A DNA stretch of 64,000 nucleotides from Poteriospumella lacustris (taxonomy: Eukaryota > Sar > Chrysophyceae > Chromulinales > Dinobryaceae). Shown here piece after piece: positions 1 to 10,822 of the stretch (its first letter is position 1; every line of letters begins with the position of its first letter). Under the pieces are notes generated by a model. The model saw only the letters and a list, made by a program, of their open reading frames with translations, had not been told where the DNA came from and searched no databases. A program made the position numbers and the translations under genes. Location of the stretch: contig SMOI01000027.1 in NCBI GenBank assembly GCA_008000375.1, positions 51,421 through 115,420 on the forward strand, read 5' to 3'.

Positions 1-518
1 TTTTTCGCCATCTTTGCCGATACGAAGTTGTGTCGATGATCGGCCGTCATTCAGCTGATGGCTGACTGTTCCATTCGCTGTTCAATTTCTTCTCATTTTT
101 GTAACTGCAAGTATACTTGAGCTTAACTGCAATCCAGGGTGCAACGTGGTGGATATACGAAGTCCATGATGATACATAGACAGTTGTACTGGTTTAAGAG
201 GCACAACTAACGTACCTCGTCAAGACAGTAATATTACTGTATTTACATATTTGTTATGGATAAGAGTGTACGCGATGTCGTTTGACCCCAAAATTTTGGT
301 TGGTTGACTGAAAATAAAAAGTGGATTTTCATGTCTTTGAATGACTGCCCGTCGTCGGTGGATCGTGTGACGACAACACGTGCAAAGGCAGTGCTCACAA
401 TTCTATTGCCATTGGTAGCGGTGAACGCTTTTGTCAGAAGAGAAGACATCTTGTGTGTGAAGCACAAGTTCAACTTCGTTCGTCGTGTGGTTCACGATAT
501 TTCGCCGTGTGGCTCAGA
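1..518. other. Left-edge region without a supported gene
   Basis: No reading frame here has recognisable domains or plausible splice structure. It lies upstream of the mitochondrial carrier start at 519 and probably holds its promoter and leader. No repeat or RNA gene was recognised. Confidence 0.5.
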
Positions 519-1772
519 ATGATGACTGACTTCCGTCTGCCTTCGAGAATCATCGTTATTTTCATCCAAATTTACCTCTTCTATGTTTCATATGGCTGCG
601 CCACGCGTTTTCCGTACCGCAATTTCCACTTTCCATCACGACCTGTCTTCTCCTTACCGACCAAGCCGTCATTAGTTGCGGCTTCAGCACTCACGAATCA
701 CTCATCCGGCACTGGAGCTGTCTCCATTGCTGCGTCGACGTTATCAAATGTTCATCAATCGGCGAGAAGCGCTATAGCTGAGCCACTAACGTACTTACAA
801 ACCATGGCAGCAGGTGCTCTGTCACGAAGTATAGCGCAGACCTTGCTTCATCCTGCCTACACATACAAGACGATTCTTCAGTTGAAGGTGGCAGATATCG
901 ATACAATTAAGAAGACTCTGACGTTCGGGCGATTGCTTCGTGGAATTGATGCTCAATTTTTGATGTCGGTTCCTCACGGCGCTTTTCATTTCTACGTCAT
1001 CGATCGGGTAAGATTTGCAATGATCGTCAATCCGTTAGCTTGCCTTTACGTCACCCGCTTGAAATGAAAATGGATAGGTGAAGCGATTACTTGCGCAGCA
1101 TATGAGTCCCCGTTGGAACTTTCTGGCTGATTTCACTTCGAGCGCTGTTTCCACTCTGATTTGTTCGATAATCTCGACGCCGCAAATGGTGTTGACAGAC
1201 CGTTTGATGGCGGGCCTCTATCCCAGTATGGCCGTCGCCATTTCATCTATTTGGCGCAATGAAGGAGCTCTTGGCTTTTACCGGGGCTGGTGGCCAGCGT
1301 TGGCGCAGAAGATTCCCTCCTACGGGTAAGTGCGTATTGAAGTCAACTTCATCGGTGTCCTCTGACCGGCGGCTGTGTCTTCAGGTTGACGTGGGTATTC
1401 TTCCAACAGCTGCAGCGTAGCTACACCGAATGGGCTCGAGAGTCACCGAGCCACGAAGGCAACTTCATTTTGGGTGCACTCGCCGCGGCCAGTAGTGTGG
1501 CAGTGATGATCCCGATGGACACCATCAAAACCCGCCTTGTCCTGCAGACGTCATCCGGTCAACTGGCATATCGGGGTGTTGCGGACTGTTTCGTACGCAT
1601 TTTACGTGAAGAAGGCATTGGAACGTTCTACCGCGCTCTTCCGCCAAGATTAGTGGCCGTTGTTCCCATGATTGCGATTCAATTTGGTATTTATGAGGCG
1701 ATGAAGGCGCAGTTTCGACAACAAAACCGTCGGAAGCAAGAGAGTTTGCTTCGTGACGGCTCCGGGCGTTAA
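519..1772 (+). CDS. Mitochondrial carrier family (SLC25-type) protein
   Basis: Three exons, join(519..1007,1078..1325,1385..1772), about 374 aa. Each intron has a GTAAG donor and an AG acceptor, and the joins keep the frame. The start is the first ATG in frame. An N-terminal hydrophobic stretch (IIVIFIQIYLFYV) precedes the carrier core. Three carrier repeats are visible: the first has a degenerate signature (HPAYTYKTILQ), the second has STPQMVLTDRL, and the third has a canonical PMDTIKTRL followed by the usual GxxxFYRALPPRL. The family exchanges metabolites across the inner mitochondrial membrane. The third repeat resembles S-adenosylmethionine-type carriers, but the substrate cannot be assigned because repeats 1 and 2 lack the standard PxDxxK motif. 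The gene converges on the DysF/F-BAR gene. Confidence 0.85.
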
Positions 1773-2381
1773 GAGCGACAATGCAATTGTCCTTACATTT
1801 TGATGTCGTGGCCGGAGCGGCTCGTGGCGGAAGTTGTTGCAGGTGGCTGCTGTGTTTTCGAAGCATTGTGGGTGTGTGTAGGTGTGTTGTGTGTTCGTGG
1901 ATGTGCGTGCATCTGAAATTTTGTGTGTACCAGTGCCTATCGATGTCGTCAACGTGCCCCGGTCGAGAAAGGTCGAGGCTCGTCGACTTATTGTTTTTGT
2001 TTTTGTTTTGTTTTGAATTGCGAATGCATCTTGCGATGCTGCCTTGGTGTTATTCGTTCCATTTCTGCTGCTTTTCTGTGATTGTGGTGGCCCAGCTCGA
2101 AGGACAAGCATGTAACCATGTCATAGAATACACTAAATTAGATGATCTCCGCCGTGTTGGACGAATCGCCCACCATCGGTCTCGCTGATTGAGTCATTGC
2201 TCCGATGCTAAGTCAGTCGCGGTGATGAGTAAAATGCATTTGTGTTACACTGGGTCTGGGTCCTGTGAAGGGTGGCTGCTGTACTAAAACGAAGTCTATT
2301 CTGTGCGACGGAGAGGCCTCGCAGAGATGTATTGTGGTGCATGGTAGTGGGGGTGGGTGGGGAGTGCGCGAGCTGGTACCG
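1773..2381. other. Convergent intergenic region
   Basis: About 600 bp between two convergent genes. It is T/G-rich, with short TTTTG runs near 1990-2020 that look like 3' UTR sequence. No gene was recognised. Confidence 0.5.
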
Positions 2382-5300
2382 CTACGATCCATAAGCGGCG
2401 TTGACATCGAATTTCTGGCTCAACGTCTTGACCAGTCGTCGCGTCTTCCTACTGGCCACAGCAGTACCGTCGGTTGGCACGCCATTCCCCACCGGACCGG
2501 CACCCGAGTCTACCGACGCTGAGGCTAATGTCCCGCCGTGCATCACCATGGCTCCCATCGTCGCTTCGTCTCCCAAGTCAAAGCTCTCCGACACCAACGA
2601 CACGTCGTTGTTGTGCGCACCTCCGCCTCCACCGCCGCCAATCAGATCGTCTAGCGTGCCATCTTCCAGAGTAAGAATTTCCTGCGACTGCGGTTGCTGC
2701 GAGGACTGCTGGCTGTTGGCGACTGCGTCTCCCGCCGTCACCAGCGATGACGATGATGTCGCGGCAGGCACCGGGGACGACATTTCCGGCAGCATATCCT
2801 CCACATCCTGCAGACGCCGACCTTTCGTCTCATTGACCCGCAGCGCCACCTTTTCCTTCTCCTTCTGCAGCGCTTGTTCATCTACACACAGTACAGCGAC
2901 AATGGACGTCAGAACAGCACCGAAACAATGGTGTCAAGCGCACCACGTACATTGAGCGATGAGTGTCGAATGCTTCCGGGCCAGTGGGACGTTCTTGTCG
3001 GCCAATGGAATGAGCTGCTTCGGCCTCAAGTTCGTATTGACGGGCGCGACGCCGAAGGCAGTGATGGGCTTCATACTCGGTGGTGTCGATGTGGCGGCGG
3101 TGGACGTCGATCGCCATGACGAGTCGTTCTTCTTGTACGACGTCGACGGCACGGCGGCACTCTTCGGTGCAACGACCGCGACACGAGTCGATTTGATCGA
3201 CGCTGCGGCGGCGCTGCTACCGCCAGCTTGACGACTGCTGCCGCTCCTCTTCGATGGCAACGCATACGCACGGGTGGTAGATTCGCCGTCGGCGTCTTCG
3301 TCGTTGTCACCGGCAGCCAGAGCCGCGTCGTCGCCGTTGTCATCGCCGTTGTCGTCCGCATCGTCGATCAGATCCAAGCCGTCTTCGTCCTCGTCCACCA
3401 CGTCGTCGTGGTCCAACGGTGCCTCCGCTGGTATCATCGGGGCGGCCGACGCGGTCACGGACGACGTACCGTCATCGTGGTCCTGCGTCGTTTCGGGTGA
3501 CACCGATGAGGACGACGAAGACGAAGACGCCGCCTGTGCTTGCGTTGGACTGGCACCAAAGAGCAGAGACGATGTAGATTGTTGTTGTTGCTGTTGCTGT
3601 TGGTACTGCTGCTGCTGTGCCTCGTATTTCTGCAGCTCCAAATCGATCTTCGCGGTCTCGCCACGTAGAATGGGCAACGACTGCAGCATGGCTTCCTTCA
3701 CTTCGGCCTCAACCGTCTCATCAACGTGTCCGGCCGACAACGTCAACTTCGACAGGTCATCAAGCCAGGCTTGGCAGTCCTCCGCATTGGCGCAACGGAA
3801 GCAGAGCCCCTCTTGGAAGATGGCTTTCGTCTTGCTTTGCGACAGATGCGGCGACAGCGACAGTTCGAATACGAGACGCTGGTCCTCTTGGTGCAGGTCA
3901 CGAGGACTCTCGTTGATGAGCGATTCGCGCAAGTAAAACGATCGATCGGGAATGTCACTCTTCCGTCGCGTGAGCACGTGTACGTAGCCATCGGTGGTGG
4001 ATACGAGATATACCGTCTTCCAGATCGCGTCGAAGAGAATGTTCCGCGACTTGAGAAAGGCCGACGTCGACGTGTACAGCAAATGTGCTGACCGCACCAC
4101 ACCGGGCGCACGCGGCAGCGGCTCACGGTACAAAAAGGTGAACGAAAAGACACCCATCCCAATGGCCATGTTGGCCAAGTCGTCTTTGCTGGGCGACGAA
4201 AAGGTACTGGCGATCTGTGGCAGCGGTGAGACACGACCTGTGAGCGCCAATTGCCGGCGATTGCGCACGACGGCATCGACATCGTCGTCCGAGTCGATGC
4301 GGGTGGCTTCTTCGAGACCTTCTTCGCGGAGGACACCTCCTTCGGGGGCACCGTCTTCACCGTCGTGGCCATCGGAGCCTGCTGCCACCGGTGAGAAGAA
4401 CGACGGGTCGTCCAGGGTCATGTTCAGCTGAGCAAAGGGCGACTGGATGATGGGGAAGGGCGCACGGACGTCGTTGATGATGTCGGTGGTATCCTTCGCC
4501 ATCTCGTGCCAGAGACCATGGAGCGTGGAGTATAACTGCGTTTCTTCTTGGCAATAGCTGCGTACGATGCCCGAGAACAGATAGTGCACACGGTTCGCGA
4601 AGATTTGATGTTGCAGTTCGAGGTCCATCGACTCCGAAATGAGCACACACAACGCCTCCTGTGAATCACGTACGGCGAGCTTATACCGTTGCACCGCGAG
4701 CCAAATGTCATCACGGGCATGGGAGATGTGGCTGCCCTGCAGGGTGTAATGACGCGGCGCAGCGACCAGATCAACACCGGACACCAGCGACGATCGCTTG
4801 CCGGAAGCTGCCACACCATTAGAAGAGAGACTGGTCAGTCCGCCGGCTGCGTTGGTGGTGCCGCTGTGTCCGTAGGATGACGAGGACATCATCGCGCGGC
4901 CTTTCACTTTCACCTGTGCGAAGTGACTCGGGGCGAATGCGACGCCACCTTTCAACGCGTTGAGCTCGTCGCTGAGGTCGGCAATGTCACGCATCGATGC
5001 CTGGCTCACTGACTCGTAGGCAATGGTCACACTGGCGAGGAAGTTGCGAATGGCGGCCTCGGATAGCCGACAAATATCGCTGTGACGTAACAACCGAGAG
5101 CGAGGAGGGGGGTTACGTCATAGCACAACGCAAACGGGCGAGGAAAGCGACGTACCTGTTCTTGCGGAACGCTGCCCGTGCTTCCTTGAGCACGGATTGG
5201 ATCTCGAGAAGCATTTGATCGATTTCCGTCGTGACGAGGACGATCAAATTGTTGGAGAAGTCCTGCAGCCAGAGACTGTTCGTCTGCGCCGTCGCGAAGA

Positions 5301-6302
5301 CTTTTCCGAAAAACAATTCGTAGCTATCTGAAGGCTGCAAGCCATCGCCTTCCGACATCGGCGTAAGGAAGTTCATCGAATGATTGGGGGTAGGCTTCAA
5401 TGGCGTCGTGGGATAGCCATGGTTGTCATTCGCTTGGGATTGAAACGGCTGCCGTTGATGCGTCTTCTTGACGGGACTGTCCTGATTGGCGGCCCAGTAC
5501 TTGTGCGCAACAGCTTCCATACGAGTGGCATGCTCTCGCTCAATCATCGCACGCTCTTGCAAGTACTGCTTCATGCTTTTCAGCTTGGTGCCAATGTCCT
5601 TCAGCAACGACAACGTGTTCAGCGTCCCCTGCGTCGCCAGATGCAAGGACTGCGAGAAGACAAACGAGCGATTCTCTTCGTAGAACTTCACTGAGCGCAG
5701 AGCAACTTCTTTCTCCTTCAGCGTATTTTCAATGTTTCGTCGCATTTGGAGGATTTCATCGATGCGGTGATGGATCGCCTCGCAGAACTCTTCGGCGACA
5801 CAGACCATCGTACGAACCCATCGGCGCTTGCGAACCAGGCTAGTTTTAGAGGCAATACCTGTCCCAGTCCCAGTCTTCAACATCTCACCTAAACGGTCAA
5901 AGGTAGAGGCGTAAAACCAGCCTTCGATGTCTGGTTGACCGTAGCGATTGGACATGTCCAGCCCCCACTTGTCGACCCACTCCCATCTGTGAATATCCAT
6001 CGCACTTTAGTCACAAGCCTTACTGAGACACAAGAGAGCTTCCTTACCCAGGGGGTGGAGATAAATCGTCGGGAAAGTTCTCGGATCCGCCACCAGGGGT
6101 CAATTGGCATGTGTAGTGTGCACAGCCCGACAGTGGCGACGACCAACCCTTGATCGGCCAGTAGTTCTGGGCCTAAATGCACCGACAAGAGAACACCGAT
6201 GAGATTCATAAGTGAGGGAAAGAGTTGAAATCTGGATACCAATCCTACCTGCCAGATTTCCACTGGAACAATAATTTTGGACACGGGCTGACTTTCGGCC
6301 AT
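2382..6302 (-). CDS. Dysferlin-domain / F-BAR / PH-domain membrane protein
   Basis: Five exons, complement(2382..2881,2951..5079,5156..6004,6048..6172,6249..6302), giving about 1218 aa; all four introns are GT-AG (43 to 76 nt) and phases agree. The first 18-residue exon starts at ATG 6302. Residues about 15-110 form a dysferlin (DysF) domain: AQNYWPIKGWSS, then WEWVDKWGLD, DIEGWFYA and RKRRWVR. An FCH/F-BAR module follows (EREHATRMEAVAHKYW and long helices), interrupted by low-complexity inserts. A PH domain lies at about 655-795 (TVYLVSTTDGYVHVL through CQAWLDDL). The tail has poly-Gln, acidic Asp-rich and Ser-rich tracts. F-BAR and PH domains bind and bend phosphoinositide membranes, and DysF domains occur in peroxisomal, dysferlin and TECPR-type proteins. 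A role in membrane remodelling is inferred; the exact partner is unknown. Confidence 0.85.
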
Positions 6303-6747
6303 TGCAGCGTCTCCAACTCCTTGGCTTCAAACAGACAACAATCCCCCGTTTCAAAGAAACACTTGGCGATGAAAGACAAGGGCAACAATATAACCCCGGT
6401 ACCAATAGGTTGTAACTCACAGTTCACAGTGCGGAGGTCGGAACCAAACCATCACACCGATATCATCGATGATCGAAGCCGCCACTGTTCCATCTTCACA
6501 CGGGTCAGACGTGACGACGACGACAGAGTCGAAGACCTTGGGCCACCGTCAATAAGTACGTAAAACACGCAATTATCTGTAGAATAAGTGGTGTTTCCGT
6601 ACTTTCTGTGGGCCTTCGCCATTCGAATCAAATCGGCCAAACTTGATCACTTTCTACCCGATGTTCATCGATCCAACGTGCTCCAAGGCACAAGTTCTTT
6701 CACTACATGTATAAATTGCATTGATTCTTGATTTCGTCGAGGAAGAA
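6303..6747. promoter_or_regulatory. Divergent (bidirectional) promoter region
   Basis: About 445 bp between the start codons of two head-to-head genes, the DysF/F-BAR gene and the methyltransferase. A small minus-strand frame at 6452-6640 has no recognisable content. No core element could be assigned with confidence. Confidence 0.45.
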
Positions 6748-7729
6748 ATGGCAGAAGAGAAGGAATATACCCTGGCCGACATCGAAAAGCTGTTGAAGAA
6801 GCGCATGAAGCGCATTGATGGTTCCGATACCGACAACAAGGAGTATAGTGGCATTACTGCCCTGTGGAAGTATATCTTTCCTGAATTCCGAAAGCCTTCC
6901 AACAAGAAAGCGAAGACGTCACACGATGCATCGGCTAACTGTGGAGAATGGTACTCCAAGGCCAACGAGTACTGGGAAAGCGAGGAGAACTGCCCGATCA
7001 CTGACGGTGAGGACTTCCATTCCCTGTGCATGTATCGTTCTCCCTATCTTGCTAATTCAATTGCTCGACAACGCTGTTCGCGGTTTAGATGGTGTGCTGG
7101 GTGGTTACGGTGCTTTGACCGAAATGGACGTTCGCGACTCGAATCGTTTGTTGGATTCTATTCCTGGACTAACGTTTGATGTTGCCTGTGACTGCGGCGC
7201 AGGTATTGGTCGAGTTACAAAGAACTTTCTTCTACCTAGATACGCTCGCGTTGATCTGGTGGAACAAAGTCGTCGATTGCTCAACGCCGCCCCTCGTTAC
7301 ATTGGTGTGCCCGATGAACAAGTTCCGGAAAAGTTGGGCTTGTTCGAAGTGGGCATGCAAGACTTTGTCCCTGAGCCAAAGAAATACGACGTCATTTGGA
7401 TTCAATGGGTGATTGGTCACCTGCATGACTTAGATTTCATTCAATTCTTCCGACGTTGTGGTCGAGGCTTGAAGGATAACGGTGTTATCGTGCTGAAGGA
7501 CAACTGCATCATGGTCGAGACCCATGCCTTCAACTTGGATTTGAATGATAACAGTGTTTGTCGCAATATCATCTACTTTCGCCTTCTCTTTGAATTGGCG
7601 GGGATGGAAATCGTCCGCGAGCAACTGCAGACCGATTTTCCTGAAGAATTATACCCAGTGATGATGTTCGTTCTGCGACCGTTACCAGCACGAATCACGG
7701 CTGCATCTGCAGCCGACACATCAGTGTAA
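6748..7729 (+). CDS. Alpha-N-terminal protein methyltransferase 1 (NTMT1/Tae1 family)
   Basis: Two exons, join(6748..7006,7089..7729), 299 aa. The donor GTGAGG and acceptor TTTAG join the frame exactly across the conserved element that reads D-GVLGGYGALTEMDVRDS. The family-typical glycine-rich SAM-binding loop is DCGAGIGRVTK, followed by the acidic strand VDLVE. WIQWVIGHLHD and GVIVLKDN are the later core strands. The enzyme methylates the alpha-amino group of proteins that begin with an (M)-X-P-K type sequence. Family members are usually about 220-240 aa. The roughly 90-residue N-terminal extension here includes a Lys/Glu-rich helix and KYIFPEFRKPSNKKAK, which could act as a nuclear signal (inference). 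Confidence 0.92.
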
Positions 7730-8019
7730 GGTCGATCAAGGAACGCGTAGATGACGACAAGTCAGTTAGCGTGCGTTTGTAAATGTTATTATTGTCGCTC
7801 GCTTGTTTTGCTTTGGACACCACCGCTGACAACGAATGCTTATCCCATGGTAGCAACAAGCAACTTAAGCAGATCATCAATGGCTTCTGTATCCATTGTA
7901 GCAGAAGCGAGTAGAGGCAGGGTTGACGTCGATCTAGATCGTTCAATGGCGGCTATTTACAGTAAGGCTATATACACGACGACCCCATGAATCCATCAGG
8001 AGATGAGAGGAGACGGCGG

Positions 8020-8723
8020 TTAACTAAGCAAATCGTCCATGGAAACAACCCGGGTCTTTGATGATTCTGTGAAAGGATGAAATGTGTCGGGCTGCAAGTT
8101 GATGCTGCCATCTCGATGCAATCGTCGGTACGCCTCTCTACAAGATTGACACAGCACCTCGACAAGGTCAGCATTGAAACTACACACCATCCCCAGTACT
8201 ATTACCTGATATGATCAGGCCGGATGTTTCCAGATTCGCCGGTCTCTTCAATAGCATCGACGGCTGCGTCCAATAAAACACAGAGATGAGTGAGACGAGC
8301 AGTGAAGTATCTGTTGACGACCATCTAACATACCGTGATCACACAATTCGCCGATGAAAAGCTTCGTTAGACCGCCGACAATAATTGCCATTTCATCGTC
8401 AACCTCTTTCACAGATAGGGCCTCTTTCATGACGTCTTTGACGCGATTGCGCGTCAGATGTGACCGCACATAGAACTCAAAGCGTAGCAATTCTTCGTCC
8501 GGGAGATCTTGCAAAAAATTGCTACCCATATAAAAGAATGCAAATAAGTGACAATGAGGCATTCGATGAAGAGAGGGTGGCTAACTTACGCGATCCTGTT
8601 GACCTGCTTGCTCTTGATTTCAGAGGAGATAGTTGTCGTCGCATCGCGAATTTCATTCTTCAATGCAGTCTCGGATATGGGGACTTCCACCTTGGGGGCC
8701 GCAAGTTGTCGCTTTTTTGACAT
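8020..8723 (-). CDS. TAF11: TFIID subunit TAF11 (histone-fold)
   Basis: Four short exons, complement(8020..8137,8206..8263,8334..8521,8590..8723), about 165 aa, all with GT-AG introns and matching phases. The C-terminal histone-fold region carries the TAF11 signature: LPDEELLRFEFYVRSHL, then an Arg/Lys helix, DDEMAIIVGGLTKLFIGELC, a segment EETGESGNIRPDHI and, across the last intron, REAYRRLH. TAF11 pairs with TAF13 in TFIID and contacts TBP. The N-terminal 45 residues are Lys/Ser/Thr-rich and not conserved. The short C-terminal tail after REAYRRL is longer than usual and unassigned. Exon calls rest on the good fit to the family, not on transcript evidence. Confidence 0.9.
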
Positions 8724-8986
8724 GATTGCACCTTCTATTGAACACTTTGTTGTGAATGGCCAAGAGCTATCTATGATCGGATGGGCAAGAGGCAAGAAGC
8801 AAATGGCCAGAACGAGAGGACCAACGAAGTACGCACTATGTACACATATTATCCATTATATAACTTAGTCGCTACGATTTATGTACATTGATATTGATCT
8901 ACGAGTCTACGAGAGATCTGTGTTTTGACACAAACGGTGGGCGATATTCCCATTGAAAGCGTTCAATTATACACAATCGCAAACGC

Positions 8987-9160
8987 TTAATATTTAATTT
9001 TGAATTCCATTGTGGTACATTGACCCGATACTCTAGATCACTCCAGCCCCAACTGAGAGGCTCACTTGTCTGCAGATTTTTCGGAAGCACACAACTGAAC
9101 CCACTAGAATATCCATGCTGTACACAATGCAAGCCAATGGAATTCAAAATTAAATATTAA
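8987..9160. mobile_element. MITE-like element with 26-bp perfect terminal inverted repeats, TTAA ends
   Basis: Positions 8987-9012 are the exact reverse complement of 9135-9160 (26 bp). Both outer ends are TTAA. The 174-bp unit encodes no protein. TTAA is the target duplication typical of piggyBac-type transposons, so this may be a non-autonomous piggyBac-like MITE. Because TTAA is palindromic, it may be part of the repeat or the target duplication. A partial copy of the A/T-rich end (TATTTAATTTTGA) recurs just outside at 9166-9178. The element sits between TAF11 and the PDH gene. Confidence 0.65.
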
Positions 9161-9250
9161 ACAGTATTTAATTTTGAAAAATAAGTTGACTACGAGACTA
9201 AGAGAATGACTACGTCAACACTAGCTAAGGGAAGTGTGAAGGTTGTCTGT

Positions 9251-10506
9251 TTAAGCCTTGTTGACAATGCTTCTGTTATACTCGGGCATGCGAATGAAAG
9301 GCACAACCTCGTTCTTTCCATCATTGGTAGCATAGATATCATCCGTCAAAGCCTCAACAGGCAAGAACTTTCCAGCCTTGGCAGCAATCAAAGCCTTCTC
9401 AACTTCGCTGCGCACTTCCTTCTCCAAGGCCTTGATCTCCTCGGCGGTGGCCAAGTTGTTGTCCGTCAGAAGCTTCTTAACATAGTCGATAGGATCGCGA
9501 GCTTGGCGAACACCACCAACTTCGTCACGAGTACGGTACGTGGTGCCAGGATCGGACATCGAGTGTCCGTGGTAACGGTAGGTGTCGAATTCGACGAAGA
9601 TAGGTCCCTTTCCACTGGAGCAGTGCTCACGGGCGGCAGCCATACCTTGCTTGACAGCGAAGACATTCATACCGTTGATCTTGATACCAGGGATCGTGCG
9701 ACCACCCATGGTGTAGTAGTGATCATTGCACGAGTGACGCTTGGTGGAGGTTCCCATGCCGTAGTGGTTGTTCTCAATGCAGAAGATAGTAGGAAGATCC
9801 CAAAGCTTGGACATGTTGGCAGCCTCCCAAATCTGACCTTGGTTGGCGGCACCATCACCGTAGCCAGCGATGGCAACAGGCATCTTCTCTCCTTCAGGAG
9901 TATTGTACTTGGCAGCGAAAGCCAAACCAGCGCCAACAGGAACCTGAGCACCGACGATACCCTGGCCACCGAAGAAGTTGTGCTTCTTCGAGTAGAAGTG
10001 CATGGAACCACCCTTTCCCTTCGCGGTACCCTGAGAGAAGCCGAACAATTCGGCGAAAACCATCTCAACAGTGGAACCTCTCAACAAGGCGGCGCAGTGG
10101 CAACGATAAGAGGTGATCCAAGCATCCTCAGGCTTCAACGCAGCTTGAGTTCCAGAAGCAATGGCCTCTTGACCATCGTACAAGTGGCAGAAACCACGGA
10201 TATTTCTTGCCTTGTACTCAGTATCGTTGGTGATTTCCATACGACGCATGGTGGTCATTTCACGCAAAAAGCGCATAAGCTCGCTCTTGGTGGTCTTGAT
10301 CTTGGTCTCAGGGACATCGAAGTCTGTGTAAGAAGTTAAACAGATCAAAATGTGCAGTGTAAAAGTCATAAATCGCCGACAAACGTACTGTGAGTGGTGA
10401 ACACATTTCCCAAATCGACCTCGATCTCAGCTTCCGACGACAATGATCGACGAGCAATGGAGCTCAAGTTTCCACCTTTGCGCAACAAGGATCTAGTTTG
10501 AATCAT
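9251..10506 (-). CDS. Pyruvate dehydrogenase E1 component, alpha subunit (mitochondrial)
   Basis: Two exons, complement(9251..10323,10389..10506), 396 aa. It decarboxylates pyruvate with thiamine diphosphate, feeding acetyl-CoA to the TCA cycle within the PDH complex. The N-terminal exon starts MIQTRSLLRKGGN and is rich in Arg/Ser, as expected for a mitochondrial presequence. Visible features: the ThDP-binding GDGAANQGQ...ENNHYGMGTS motif, the conserved substrate-channel region YRCHCAALLRG, and the phosphorylation-loop sequence YRYHGHSMSDPG that contains the classical regulatory serine. Length is normal for the family. A long open frame on the opposite strand is a codon-usage shadow. Confidence 0.97.
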
Positions 10507-10822
10507 GATGCCTTCCAACACAATACGACCGTAAGATTCGGTAAAATATGTGTCAAGATCCTTGCGTAAACACACGCGTTGACGTCAAGCTTCAACCAGG
10601 TTTTGCAGCTGCACATCAAGCAGCTCGTTGGCTGCTGGAAGAACAGAACATGCAAATCTTCCTCCGGCCATCGGTCGCCACTGCGCGACACCGAAGATCC
10701 CGGCGACACACAGACCAAAACACGCCCGCTTCACGTCGTCGTCGTCGTGACATATCAAGGTTGGAACGACAAGCAAAAAGAGCCAAAAGAAGAGTGTACG
10801 AGTAATTTATCGTTACTATCGT
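10507..10822. other. Short spacer between co-oriented genes
   Basis: About 316 bp upstream of the PDH gene and downstream of Trm6. No feature was recognised; it probably contains the PDH promoter and the Trm6 3' end. Confidence 0.4.

Noticed and set aside
2401-2955. Plus-strand frames over the last exons of the DysF/F-BAR gene (also 3228-3936)
   Set aside because: Antisense to Ser/Asp/Gln-rich coding exons; no domain content.
9206-10339. 377-codon open frame on the plus strand over the PDH gene
   Set aside because: It lies exactly antisense to the coding exon of PDH E1 alpha, which has all family motifs. The frame is open because of the codon usage of the real gene.
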